DNA of 64,000 bases from Acetobacter pasteurianus subsp. pasteurianus LMG 1262 = NBRC 106471 (lineage in GTDB: Bacteria; Pseudomonadota; Alphaproteobacteria; Acetobacterales; Acetobacteraceae), in the NCBI RefSeq assembly GCF_000285275.1, contig NZ_CADO01000011.1, forward strand, positions 21,278 through 85,277. Reading direction: 5' to 3'. The translations under genes and the position numbers were made by a program. Positions 1-8,272 of the stretch are shown here, piece by piece (the first letter of the stretch is position 1; each line of letters starts with the position of its first letter). Below the pieces are notes generated by a model. That model had not been told where the DNA came from. It searched no databases and worked only from the letters and a program-made list of their open reading frames with translations.

Positions 1-1
1 G

Positions 2-211
2 ATTGGTGATGTCATCCGCGAGCTGCATGTATTGGATTTGCCCGATAGCGAGCAGTTTGACACAATTGGTGGCTTTATTATGCACCGTCTGCGCCGCATG
101 GCCCGCAAGGCAGACCGGGTAGATGCCGCTGGTTTCCGCTTTGAAGTGGTGGATGTGGAAGGTTTCCGTATCAACCAGCTGCTTGTGACACGTATGACCG
201 AGACCTCATGA
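2..211 (+). CDS. CorC/HlyC-family protein, C-terminal fragment
   Basis: Only the last 69 codons are in the window; the gene enters from the left edge. The fragment reads as the C-terminal transporter-associated domain found in CorC/HlyC (CNNM-type) proteins: an acidic start, the FDTIGGFIMHRL stretch, then a beta-rich FEVVDVEGFRINQLLVTR ending. Family members are linked to Mg2+/Co2+ efflux or membrane ion homeostasis. The stop codon TGA overlaps the ATG of the next gene (ATGA at 208-211), so the two are probably translated together. Upstream domains (CBS pair, any membrane domain) cannot be seen, so the exact subfamily is open. Confidence 0.75.
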   Translation: MGDVIRELHVLDLPDSEQFDTIGGFIMHRLRRMARKADRVDAAGFRFEVVDVEGFRINQLLVTRMTETS

Positions 212-1503
212 ATTTTCCCTGCTTCCGTTCCTCCCCTTTCCTTTTTGCCGGCCTTCTGGGCACCACTTTTTCTCTTTTTCCACCTGCAATCATTATTCCA
301 GAGGCATTTGCTGCACAGACAGATGCCTCTGATGCCACATTGGAACGGGTTGTGCTGGTTTCCCGCCACGGAATACGCAGCCCAACCAAACCTTTGGACA
401 AGCTGGAAAAAAAGACCCGTCATACATGGACACCATGGCCTGTTCCCCCCGGTGAGATGACAGCACATGGCCAGTTTGATCTGGGCCTGATGGGGCAGTT
501 TTTAAAAAGCTATTACCACATTGCCAGCAGGGATAGCTCCGCCCGTTGCCTGCTAGAACAGCCAGCTTTTATCTGGGCAGATTCCGCCAGCAGCCGCACA
601 CAACACAGCGGTGATATTCTAGCTGCGGCCTTGAGCGATGGGTGCCAGACGCAGGCCCGTTCTATGCCTGCCAAAACGCATGATCCACTGTTTAATGCCC
701 TGGCGGCCCAAAAGACCGCACTAGATACGAATGACGTTGAAAAAGTTTTAGATCCTGAACCAACACCAGATACACAATTGCCACCACCTGTGCAGTCTGG
801 CATTGCAACCTTGCAGGCCCTGTTTGCCCCCAATGCCTGCACCACTGGTACATCACCGTGTTTTTCCAAACACGCGCCGCTCTCATGGAAAAAAGGTACG
901 CCTCACGCCGAAAATGGCATGGCGTTAGGTTCTACTGTTTCGGAAGCTCTGTTGCTGGAATATGCGCAGGGGCTTCCTTCTTCTATTACCACAGCAAATG
1001 CGGATGCCGTGCAGACACTTAATAGCGTTCTGCCTGTGCATAATTACCAAAGTGCACGTATGCGGCGTACTCCAGCCATTGCCATCCCTCGTGGTGGCAA
1101 GCTGGCCCAAGCTATTTTAACACTCTTGAATGAACAGCCCCTTCCCTTACCGGATGGTAGCGTGCTGCCTGCGCAAGCCCGTGTGGTGATGTTTGCCGGG
1201 CATGATACGACGCTGGATATGCTGACAACTCTGTTTGGGTTGGACTGGACCTTTACAGACCAGCCAGACCCCACCGCCCCAGATACAACTCTGGCTTTTG
1301 AAACATGGAAGCACCCTGATGGACGCAAAGAAATCCGCTTTGCTGTTTTCCATCAGTCTCTCGCCCAACTGCGAGACGGCCTGAAGCTGGACAATGTTGC
1401 CGGGCAAGGTGCGCCCATGCCGTTAACCAGCACACTGTGTAACCAGCCTGACAATGAAACCTGTTGGCTGGAAAACCTGAGCCAAAACGTGCCGCAACAT
1501 TAA
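208..1503 (+). CDS. Histidine acid phosphatase (AppA/Agp phytase-like), exported
   Basis: This 431-residue protein hydrolyses phosphomonoesters in the histidine acid phosphatase family, probably in the periplasm. A hydrophobic N-terminal segment ending at about residue 36 (EAFAA) is a signal peptide. The catalytic RHGIRSPTKP motif lies at residues 53-62, with nucleophile H54 and phosphate-binding R53 and R57. The proton-donor motif GHDTTL is near residues 331-336 (H332, D333). The downstream TWTPWPVPPGEMTAHG segment is typical of AppA/Agp enzymes. Length matches the family (about 410-440). It overlaps the previous gene by ATGA. Whether it prefers phytate or glucose-1-phosphate cannot be read from sequence. 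Its position near phoBR-pstS suggests phosphate scavenging, but I see no Pho box directly before it. Confidence 0.88.
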   Translation: MNFPCFRSSPFLFAGLLGTTFSLFPPAIIIPEAFAAQTDASDATLERVVLVSRHGIRSPTKPLDKLEKKTRHTWTPWPVPPGEMTAHGQFDLGLMGQFLKSYYHIASRDSSARCLLEQPAFIWADSASSRTQHSGDILAAALSDGCQTQARSMPAKTHDPLFNALAAQKTALDTNDVEKVLDPEPTPDTQLPPPVQSGIATLQALFAPNACTTGTSPCFSKHAPLSWKKGTPHAENGMALGSTVSEALLLEYAQGLPSSITTANADAVQTLNSVLPVHNYQSARMRRTPAIAIPRGGKLAQAILTLLNEQPLPLPDGSVLPAQARVVMFAGHDTTLDMLTTLFGLDWTFTDQPDPTAPDTTLAFETWKHPDGRKEIRFAVFHQSLAQLRDGLKLDNVAGQGAPMPLTSTLCNQPDNETCWLENLSQNVPQH

Positions 1504-1513
1504 CCTTATACTG

Positions 1514-1545
1514 TGCCTGTGCATTGCTACCGCAGTACACAGGCA
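1514..1545. terminator. Hairpin between convergent genes, no T-tract
   Basis: Arms TGCCTGTG (1514-1521) and CACAGGCA (1538-1545) form an 8-bp perfect stem with a 16-base loop. It lies in the 52-bp gap between the convergent phosphatase and glycosyltransferase genes. There is no clear T-run on either side, so it may be a weak bidirectional terminator or only an mRNA end structure. Confidence 0.35.
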
Positions 1546-1555
1546 AACACATTAG

Positions 1556-2422
1556 TTACTGCATGGGTTTAAGAAACCGAAATACAGAGCGTGTAATTTT
1601 GTTACCCTTGTAACGCACCTGCGTTTTTTTGGGCAAAACGCCAAAATGTTCTTTTACCCGGTAAGTATCCAGGCTGAACCCTGCTGCCAGCGCTTCCTTG
1701 TAAAGCTCATCAAACTTCTGTTGCAGATCTGGGCGCGGATGGTTGTAAATTGTGCCATCAAACCAGTGTTTGCGATCTTCCCCCTTCAAACGTTGCAAGG
1801 AATATTTGTGGGAGAACTGCGTGCCCATATCCGAATAATGCAGGAACTTTAACGCTTCCAGCGACATGCCATCGCCATCCAGATTGCTAAAGGCAGGATC
1901 TAGCGGCTGGATATATTCGGGATGCTTTTCAAAAAACGTTTTCAGCTTTTTGTGGGCCGAAGCGTCTTTCTTGATTTCTGCCAATGGGGGCAAAAGCTTC
2001 ATGGCGGCTTCGCAATCCCACATCAGGGTACCCAGCCGCAAATCTCGCCCATGGCCAGATGCGAGCATCACCTTACCTTGTGGAATAGGCTGGTTCCACA
2101 GTTCAGCAATATCTGAAAGGGCAAAAATATCAGCATCCATATACAGCGCACGGCCTTTGCCACCACAATAGGCAGGAATCCCCCAACGGAAGCCAGAAAA
2201 AGGCGTTGGCCATTCCGTTGTATTCCAGCCTTCCTCCGGGTTCAGGCCAGAATACCAAAAACTGGAAGGATCACGCGTAAGCTGCATGAAAGTAATATCA
2301 ACCGGCAAACTGCTATATTTTGTAATACTATAGTGTAACACCATTAACTGTTCGAGGTCACAATCATTTGGATCACAGCCAACAAACAGTTTCACTACGG
2401 CATTCATTCGTAAGTCTTTCAT
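1556..2422 (-). CDS. Glycosyltransferase, GT8-like fold with DxD motif
   Basis: This 288-residue cytosolic protein looks like a nucleotide-sugar-dependent glycosyltransferase. Its N-terminus (KLFVGCDPND) fits the first beta strand of a GT-A fold, and RALYMDADIFALSD at about residues 91-104 contains the metal-binding D96-A-D98. A late motif, WFDGTIYNHPRP, may be acceptor or product related. There is no signal peptide or membrane helix. ATG at 2422 and a second ATG at 2407 are both possible starts; neither has a strong ribosome binding site. It stands alone, without polysaccharide genes beside it, and its substrate is unknown. The coding region is more AT-rich than its neighbours. Confidence 0.6.
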   Translation of the reverse strand: MKDLRMNAVVKLFVGCDPNDCDLEQLMVLHYSITKYSSLPVDITFMQLTRDPSSFWYSGLNPEEGWNTTEWPTPFSGFRWGIPAYCGGKGRALYMDADIFALSDIAELWNQPIPQGKVMLASGHGRDLRLGTLMWDCEAAMKLLPPLAEIKKDASAHKKLKTFFEKHPEYIQPLDPAFSNLDGDGMSLEALKFLHYSDMGTQFSHKYSLQRLKGEDRKHWFDGTIYNHPRPDLQQKFDELYKEALAAGFSLDTYRVKEHFGVLPKKTQVRYKGNKITRSVFRFLKPMQ

Positions 2423-2641
2423 ATTGATTTTTTGTTATTAGAATAAACGTTTGCATAACAGAAAGAGCCAACGCTTCAAACAGAAGTAAGGCTAGTTTAT
2501 TTCTTAATTACTACAGGACCGTTTATCTTGTAAAAAAGCTTTTCTTGGTCATATTTTCATTCTTTCTTTTCCTTAAAAATGGCATGATTATCTACCATAT
2601 ATACGTATGTATCATGGCTTATATACAGAGGACAAATATAC

Positions 2642-3085
2642 ATGAAACTTCATAAAGCAGCGTTTGCCTTTCTGCCGGCACTTTTGCTGGCTGCTTGCGC
2701 TGAAACGCCCATGGGCCCGACTGCACAGGTATTGCCCGGCCCCGGTAAGGATTACGGTACCTTTCTGCAGGAACAGAATTTCTGCCGTTCTCAGGCTGCT
2801 GCTGCTGTTCATGGTCAGGCCGGTAGCCAGAATCGGAAGGTCCTGTATGGCGGGCTGGCAACCACTGCGCTTGGCGCTGGCTTAGGTGCTGCTGTTGGTG
2901 GCGGCACGGGTGCCGGCATTGGCGCCGCAGCTGGCGCATTGGGTGGTGGCCTTGGTGGCAGTGCATATTCCAACAGCCAGCAGGGTGGAATTCAGACCCA
3001 GTACAACAATGCGTATGTAGCCTGCATGGTTGCTTACAAAAACGTGCTGCCTGCGCCCAATGCTGGCTACATGCCTCAGCAGTAA
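2642..3085 (+). CDS. Glycine-zipper outer-membrane lipoprotein
   Basis: This 147-residue protein carries a lipoprotein signal with lipobox LAAC, cleaved before about C19. The middle (roughly residues 68-106) is a glycine-zipper run of repeated GxxxG (GLGAAVGGGTGAGIGAAAG), typical of membrane-associating 17-kDa-antigen-like lipoproteins. The C-terminus has the NNAYVACMVAYKN segment common in this group. A GAGG ribosome binding site precedes the ATG. It is monocistronic, closed by the strong terminator at 3133-3169. Likely role: an envelope lipoprotein of unknown function. The AT-rich 219 bp before it (2423-2641) should hold its promoter, but no convincing -35/-10 pair was seen. Confidence 0.8.
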   Translation: MKLHKAAFAFLPALLLAACAETPMGPTAQVLPGPGKDYGTFLQEQNFCRSQAAAAVHGQAGSQNRKVLYGGLATTALGAGLGAAVGGGTGAGIGAAAGALGGGLGGSAYSNSQQGGIQTQYNNAYVACMVAYKNVLPAPNAGYMPQQ

Positions 3086-3132
3086 ACGCTACGCTTTATC
3101 AGCCCATACATATTACGCGGGCTAATAACAGC

Positions 3133-3169
3133 AAAAAGGGATCGTTCCTTGCGGAACGATCCCTTTTTT
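3133..3169. terminator. Bidirectional intrinsic terminator
   Basis: A perfect 11-bp stem GGGATCGTTCC/GGAACGATCCC (3138-3148 and 3153-3163) with loop TTGC is flanked by A5 on the left and T6 on the right. It can end both the lipoprotein gene (+) and the convergent porin gene (-). Confidence 0.93.
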
Positions 3170-3187
3170 AGTGGCAAAATATTGGGT

Positions 3188-4849
3188 TTAGAATGCCGCC
3201 TGCACACGGGCAGCAACGGAATTTCCGTCGCGTCCAAGAATGTTATAGGCTTGGCTGTTACGCGTTACGATAAAGTGGTTGAAGTCCAACATCACGCGGA
3301 AGTGGCGGTTGGGATACCAGTTCACCCCACCAGACCATACTGTCTGGCGGCCACCGCGCACACTGTTTGCCGTATCATCAAAATCAGCCACACTGTAACG
3401 GCCAGAAAGTTCCAGCGCACCCCAGTAACCATGTGCGGGGTCAAATTCGTGTTCCACACCCGGTGCAGAGAAAGCACCTTCTTTTTCGTTATACATACGC
3501 GGCTTGCCAAACAGCGTATAGTTGGCCGCGCCATAGTAACCCTCGAACGACAGAGACGGCAGAGACTGCCCGCCCTGCTGCTGGTTACGGGTTACGCCGA
3601 TGTGGTAATATTCACCCTTCAGCACCAGCTTTTTCCAGCGGAAGCCGAGTTCCGGACCCGCAGACCACACGGAACCAATGTTGCGCAGGGCTCCTGTGTT
3701 CAACAACGCTGTTGTTGTCAGGTTAACTTCTGGTGCTTCCTTAAAGGTATATGTGCGACCATTTGTGCCATCGTTCACTTTGAACGCACTGATGGCAGAA
3801 AGACCCAGATGCACGTCTATGTCTTTAGAAACATAGGGGCGCCCGGCAACACGGAAGGTGCCGCCTGTCTGGCTATCGCCAATGTTGGTATCCTTGGCGC
3901 GGTTACCAAATGTCTGGCCTGTGAAATACCCTGCAATCCACCAGCGTTTTTCATAATGCAAGCCACCAACACTAAAGCGGGCATCGCCTGCGGCAATGTT
4001 ACGCACGATATCCGTGATGGCAGGACGTTCCATCATTTCGAAATCGTTGGAGCTTTCGGAATCTTCTTCCGTCACGCGAGGCTGGAAGTAGCCTACTGTC
4101 AGGATGGTGTTGTGCAAGCCGGTATAGTTCAGGTTGGCTTCATACAGGCCATCAGACCCATCCGCGCTGCCGGACCCGAAATCAGGCGTTACGTTTGCCA
4201 CCCAGTCTTTATACCGGAAGGTGAATGGAATACGCAGGCGGCGTGCGTTTTCTGTAAAGCTGGAGAAATCACCCTTGGTCTCGCCCCGACGCGGAGACAT
4301 ACCCATAAAGCCCCCGAAGTCTTCATGGAATGCCAGACCAATGGACAAACCGTAAGCTCCATCTTCAGATGCAACCGTAAAGCGTCCTTTGGGGAAACCG
4401 ATGGTCATGCCACCAACGTGCACGTTTTCGTCCTGCTGCGTCGCTGCCTTGAAATCTTTCCATGATGTCGTCATGCCACGATCAGAAGGAGGCGTGCCAA
4501 CACCGTTGTTCAGCAGAATGTTTTTATGCGGAACTTGTTCACCAAACTTTACGTTGGGATCTACATCGTTATCAGCATATTTTTCAGGGAACTTATACCC
4601 GTTCTGTGCCGTTGTACGTGCAGTCCGGCGTGAAACAGGGCCTTTCTGCCGTGTTTCATTTTGAGCGATCTGAGATTTAAGATGTGTGATCTGCCCCATC
4701 ATTTCACGCCGCATTTCAGCCATTTCGGCTTTTAGGGCGCGGATCTGGGCATCATCTGAACTGGAAGCCTCGGCCACTGGGGCGATTCCAGACATCAAAA
4801 TAGAAGCAAATGCAAAAGATGGAAGAAGCGGTGAACAACGACGCATCAT
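3188..4849 (-). CDS. Phosphate-selective porin O/P family (OprO/OprP-like)
   Basis: An outer-membrane beta-barrel of about 553 residues. A signal peptide (ending near ...GIAPVAEA) is followed by a heptad-like coiled coil (IRALKAEMAEMRREMMGQITHLKSQI, quoted in part), a linker and a long barrel domain ending in phenylalanine (VQAAF), as expected for BAM-dependent porins. The trimerising coiled coil plus barrel layout matches the OprO/OprP group, which takes up phosphate or polyphosphate. A GGA lies directly before the ATG at 4855 but about 6 bases before the ATG at 4849, so 4849 is preferred. A Pho box at 4923-4940 supports control by PhoB and a phosphate role. Specificity lysines cannot be assigned by eye. 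Confidence 0.85.
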   Translation of the reverse strand: MMRRCSPLLPSFAFASILMSGIAPVAEASSSDDAQIRALKAEMAEMRREMMGQITHLKSQIAQNETRQKGPVSRRTARTTAQNGYKFPEKYADNDVDPNVKFGEQVPHKNILLNNGVGTPPSDRGMTTSWKDFKAATQQDENVHVGGMTIGFPKGRFTVASEDGAYGLSIGLAFHEDFGGFMGMSPRRGETKGDFSSFTENARRLRIPFTFRYKDWVANVTPDFGSGSADGSDGLYEANLNYTGLHNTILTVGYFQPRVTEEDSESSNDFEMMERPAITDIVRNIAAGDARFSVGGLHYEKRWWIAGYFTGQTFGNRAKDTNIGDSQTGGTFRVAGRPYVSKDIDVHLGLSAISAFKVNDGTNGRTYTFKEAPEVNLTTTALLNTGALRNIGSVWSAGPELGFRWKKLVLKGEYYHIGVTRNQQQGGQSLPSLSFEGYYGAANYTLFGKPRMYNEKEGAFSAPGVEHEFDPAHGYWGALELSGRYSVADFDDTANSVRGGRQTVWSGGVNWYPNRHFRVMLDFNHFIVTRNSQAYNILGRDGNSVAARVQAAF

Positions 4850-4922
4850 GGCCATTCCAAAACAGAAGAGGAGCGATGCGTGGTGAATAACTTTATTCCA
4901 ACTTTTTGTGCGTGACGCTTAG

Positions 4923-4950
4923 ATGATGGTTTCATGACAGTTTCATGAAA
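4923..4950 (-). promoter_or_regulatory. Pho box before the porin gene
   Basis: Read on the minus strand, 4940-4923 is CTGTCATGAAACCATCAT, matching the PhoB site pattern of two 7-mers (CTGTCAT, CCATCAT) with a 4-base AT-rich spacer. A third unit with 11-bp spacing (TTTCATGAAA, 4941-4950) precedes it. The site sits about 75 bp before the porin start and touches the T-tract of the pstS terminator. Confidence 0.82.
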
Positions 4951-4976
4951 AAAGCGGCCCACAAAGGGGCCGCTTT
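4948..4976 (-). terminator. Terminator of pstS
   Basis: On the minus strand AAAGCGGCCC and GGGCCGCTTT (10 bp each, 4976-4967 and 4960-4951) enclose a 6-base loop and are followed by more T residues. It lies about 44 bp after the pstS stop and separates pstS from the porin, whose own Pho box begins in the T-tract. Confidence 0.9.
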
Positions 4977-5019
4977 CCATGATAAAATATATTATTGAAA
5001 TAAGGGTATTAAAAACTGC

Positions 5020-6054
5020 TTATTTACCAGCCTGCCATGCGGATTGAATGCTATCCTTAACAGCCTTGGGCAGTGGCACGTAATCCAGCTTTGCTGCAAT
5101 GGAATCGCCCTTGGCAAAATCCCAGATAAAGAAGCGCTTTACAGCTTCATCACGCGCAGGGTTACGTGCAGGCAGCGGCACCAGCACATAAGTGGCAGAA
5201 ACAATCGGCCATGCCTGTGCGCCAGAAGTATTCAGCAAATTGACAGAAAAATGCGAAGCATTTTTCCAATCTGCAGCTTCTGCTGCCTGAGAGAAACTAG
5301 CCTGAGAGGCTGCAACGGCCTGACCAGAACTGTTCTTGAGGCGAATGGTGGTCAGGTGGTTACGGCTGGCATAAGCATATTCCACATACCCTACACCACC
5401 TTCGGTATTCTGCACGGTGGCAGATACGCCATCGTTCCCACGTGCGCCCAAACCACCCGGCCAGCTGATGGATGTGCCTGCGCCGTACTGATCATGCCAA
5501 TTTTTGGAAGACTGATCGAGGTAGGATGTAAACACAAACGTTGTGCCAGACCCATCTGCACGATGGATAGGAGCAACAGCCGTATCTGGCAGGGAAACAC
5601 CCGGGTTGAGTGCTGCAATTTTTGGATCATTCCAGCTGGTGATATCGCCGGAATAAATAGAAGCCAGCACATCACCGCTCAGCACCAGCACATCTGCCTT
5701 AATGCCCGGAATGTTCACAACCGGCACAATTCCACCCATAACGGTGGGGAACTGAAAAAGATGTGCACTTTCCAGCTTTTTGGCATCCATAGGTGCATCA
5801 GATGCCCCAAAATCCACCGTGCCAGCCAAAATCTGGTTTTGCCCAGCGCTGGACCCTACAGTCTGATAATTTACATTAACACCTGTATCTGCTTTGGCGG
5901 CAGAGGCCCAAGCCTCATAAATCGGGGCAGCAAAACTGGATCCCGCACCAGTTACACTTTGTGCATGAGAAAAAGAGGGCACAGCAGCCAGCAAGCAGGC
6001 AACCGCAGCAGCACAGGTTTCAGACCGAAAAGAAAAACGCATTTTGGGGAGCAT
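5020..6054 (-). CDS. pstS: PstS, periplasmic phosphate-binding protein
   Basis: This is the solute-binding component of the high-affinity phosphate ABC transporter. A signal peptide (ending ...FSHA) is followed by the family hallmark VTGAGSSFAAPIYEAW. Phosphate-contact regions TVGSSAGQNQ, DFGASDAPM and HRADGSGTTFVFTSYL are all present. Length (344) is normal. Two starts are possible: ATG at 6054 has AGGG touching it, while ATG at 6042 has the same AGGG 12 bases upstream. The permease and ATPase genes (pstC, pstA, pstB) and phoU are not adjacent; pstS follows phoR instead and has its own terminator, so it appears to be a single-gene unit driven by the Pho box inside phoR. Confidence 0.96.
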   Translation of the reverse strand: MLPKMRFSFRSETCAAAVACLLAAVPSFSHAQSVTGAGSSFAAPIYEAWASAAKADTGVNVNYQTVGSSAGQNQILAGTVDFGASDAPMDAKKLESAHLFQFPTVMGGIVPVVNIPGIKADVLVLSGDVLASIYSGDITSWNDPKIAALNPGVSLPDTAVAPIHRADGSGTTFVFTSYLDQSSKNWHDQYGAGTSISWPGGLGARGNDGVSATVQNTEGGVGYVEYAYASRNHLTTIRLKNSSGQAVAASQASFSQAAEAADWKNASHFSVNLLNTSGAQAWPIVSATYVLVPLPARNPARDEAVKRFFIWDFAKGDSIAAKLDYVPLPKAVKDSIQSAWQAGK

Positions 6055-6127
6055 CCCTAAGCATCAACACAAAACGGCACCAGTACATGCCGCCTCTGCT
6101 TCGTAAAGGAGGGAACGCAAAAATGGG

Positions 6128-7435
6128 TTACGTCTGCAAGACAGTTTGGTGACAGTTTAATGAATGATCAGCCACTAACGGCAAAAGTGGCAGCCAGATA
6201 TGGCAGGATGTGCCCTGCCCCACTGCACTTTCCACCACAAAACGTCCTGCATGCCGGCTGACAATATGCTGCACAATGGCAAGCCCCAACCCACTACCCT
6301 GCACAGCCGCCGCAGTTTTGGCCACGCGGTAAAACCGTTCTGTTAAACGGGCCAGATGCCGGGCCGGAATACCGGGGCCATTATCTGTTACACTCAGCAC
6401 AATACCTGGCGCAGATGGCCAACGTTGATCAGCCTCAGCCTGTTGGCAGGTTATGGTAATAGAGACAGGTTTACCGGCCTTTGTTTTTTCTGAAACAAGG
6501 CTATATTTTATGGCATTTTCAACAAGATTAACCACAACCTGCAAAAGCTGTGTTTCATCCCCGGCAACCTGCCAGTTCTTGTCTTCTGGCGGCTGCACAT
6601 CAACCGTAACAGGCAAACCGGCAGCCAGAAGATCCCCTTCTGTCTGGCACTGATCAAACAGATCAACCAACTTCACCGCTTCCCGCGGTTTTTGGTGTTC
6701 CTGCATTTGCACGCGGGAAAGATAAAGCAGACTGTTCAGCAGGTTCTGCATCCGCTTGGCCTGCTGGGCCATAATTTCCAAAAACTCTTTTTGTGCCACA
6801 GGGTCATCTGCAGCTGGCCCTTGCAGAGTTTCTATAAATCCTAGCAATGCGGCCAAAGGCGTGCGTAGTTCATGGCTGGCAAAGGCCACAAAATCTGTGT
6901 GCTGGCGTTCTGCAACAACAGCATCTGTTTCATCATACAGATCAACAAACACCAATGTTGTTTGCGCATTGGGGGATGTGTTTTCCCGGCGCATACTTAT
7001 TGGCAACAAGGCTGCTGGCAGAGTCTGTTTTTGTAAAACAGCCTGAACCACCCGTAGCCGTGGAATATCCAAAATAACACGTACGCGCCCCGGCTGTGTG
7101 CTCCCTGCCTTTTGCGCAAGCACCACATCCAGTTTGGCCTGAAACGCCGGATGGCGCACTATACTGCCAAGGTCTCCATCAAACTGTTGTTCAGCCATTT
7201 TGGAAACCACGCACAAACCGCGTGTTTCATTTATCACCAGCATGGCAGTCGGCAGGCAGGCCATAACCTGCTCCAGGCAAGGTTGAGAAACTTCCTTACT
7301 GGGGCTGCGCCGAGCCAGAACAGGCACACGGCTTACAGAGGCTCGCATACGCCCAAGCACCATGCCACCCAAAGTTGCCATGGCTGCACCAACCATGGCC
7401 CCTTCCCCCATTATCAGCCATGCCTGTGCAACCAT
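6128..7435 (-). CDS. phoR: PhoR, phosphate-regulon sensor histidine kinase
   Basis: A 435-residue inner-membrane kinase that phosphorylates PhoB when phosphate is scarce. One N-terminal hydrophobic stretch (about residues 5-30) anchors it. A PAS-like region (about 50-160) precedes the dimerisation/phosphotransfer helix SHELRTPLAALLGF with H188. The N box VVNLVENAIKYS, the G1 box VTDNGPGIP and the G2 box GSGLGLAIVQH complete the catalytic domain. phoR starts 19 bp after phoB. It lacks a large periplasmic sensor, as usual for PhoR, which senses through the Pst/PhoU complex. Its last codons overlap the Pho box used by pstS. Confidence 0.93.
   Translation of the reverse strand: MVAQAWLIMGEGAMVGAAMATLGGMVLGRMRASVSRVPVLARRSPSKEVSQPCLEQVMACLPTAMLVINETRGLCVVSKMAEQQFDGDLGSIVRHPAFQAKLDVVLAQKAGSTQPGRVRVILDIPRLRVVQAVLQKQTLPAALLPISMRRENTSPNAQTTLVFVDLYDETDAVVAERQHTDFVAFASHELRTPLAALLGFIETLQGPAADDPVAQKEFLEIMAQQAKRMQNLLNSLLYLSRVQMQEHQKPREAVKLVDLFDQCQTEGDLLAAGLPVTVDVQPPEDKNWQVAGDETQLLQVVVNLVENAIKYSLVSEKTKAGKPVSITITCQQAEADQRWPSAPGIVLSVTDNGPGIPARHLARLTERFYRVAKTAAAVQGSGLGLAIVQHIVSRHAGRFVVESAVGQGTSCHIWLPLLPLVADHSLNCHQTVLQT
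6138..6166 (-). promoter_or_regulatory. Pho box before pstS, inside the end of phoR
   Basis: On the minus strand 6155-6138 reads CTGTCACCAAACTGTCTT, close to the CTGTCAT-N4-CTGTCAT pattern, and a third weaker unit (TTCATTAAA) precedes it at 11-bp spacing. The site ends 8 bases before the phoR stop (6128-6130) and is about 85 bp before pstS. Confidence 0.83.
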
Positions 7436-7454
7436 GCCAAAAATTTACCCTGTT

Positions 7455-8144
7455 CTAGCCGTGCGGCAGATCCAGCGCATACCCTCTGGCTCGCACTGTA
7501 CGGATAAGATCCTGCTCATCCCCTTCATTCAGGGTTTGTCGCAGGCGGCGGATATGCACATCCACCGTGCGCAATTCCACAAAAGAACTGCGTTCCCAAG
7601 CATGTTTCAAAAGCTCCTCGCGAGAGAAAACTTTACCCGGGTTGAGCATAAAGAATTCTAGCAGACGGTATTCGGTTGGCCCCAGAGCCAGCAAACGTCC
7701 GCTACGTTCCACCTTGTGGCTCACCCGGTCCATCACCAGTGTATCAAACCGCAGGGTTTTATCTGCTGGCGGCAAGCGGCGCAGCATGGCTTTTACGCGC
7801 GCAAACAACGCCTCCATGCTGAAGGGTTTTACAAGATAATCATCCGCTCCGGTATCTAAACCGCGGATCGTATCTGTTTCTTCCCCACGCGCACTTAACA
7901 TCACAATAGGAAGCGTTGCTGTTTTGGGCTGCCCTCTTAACTGGCGGCACACTTCCAAGCCAGAAATACCTGGCAGCATCCAGTCCAGCAGCAACAGGTC
8001 AGGGCGTTTTTGGCGCACTTGTTCAAGCGCTGCTTCACCATCCCCAACAACGCGGACTGCATATCCCTGCTTTTCAAGATTGTAGCCGATAAGCCGGGAG
8101 AGTGCCGGATCATCCTCAACCACCAGAAGATCTGCCTTATTCAT
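7455..8144 (-). CDS. phoB: PhoB, phosphate-regulon response regulator
   Basis: A 229-residue OmpR/PhoB-class regulator. The receiver domain has the acidic pair E10-D11-D12, phospho-acceptor D54 (LLLLDWMLPG), a conserved T/S region (MLSARGEETD) and K in DYLVKPF. The C-terminal winged helix carries LGPTEYRLLEFFMLNPGKV and the recognition helix VELRTVDVHIRRLRQTL. An AGGG ribosome binding site lies 5 bases before the ATG. It heads the phoB-phoR unit and probably regulates itself through the Pho-box-like site at 8273-8290. The strong match to PhoB and the Pho boxes downstream make this call firm. Confidence 0.95.
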   Translation of the reverse strand: MNKADLLVVEDDPALSRLIGYNLEKQGYAVRVVGDGEAALEQVRQKRPDLLLLDWMLPGISGLEVCRQLRGQPKTATLPIVMLSARGEETDTIRGLDTGADDYLVKPFSMEALFARVKAMLRRLPPADKTLRFDTLVMDRVSHKVERSGRLLALGPTEYRLLEFFMLNPGKVFSREELLKHAWERSSFVELRTVDVHIRRLRQTLNEGDEQDLIRTVRARGYALDLPHG

Positions 8145-8272
8145 GCTTTCCCTGCTTTTTGTAACATGATTGAAAGATAGGGGGTTCTCACAGCAAAAAA
8201 CAACGTCCCGCCACCTCGCAAGAAAGAGATCATGTGTGAAAACCGCTTATATATCGGGCAAAAAGTACCCGT

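Noticed and set aside
3149..4465. Long open frame antisense to the porin gene
   Set aside because: It lacks family features and follows codon bias of the true gene on the other strand; no ribosome binding site.
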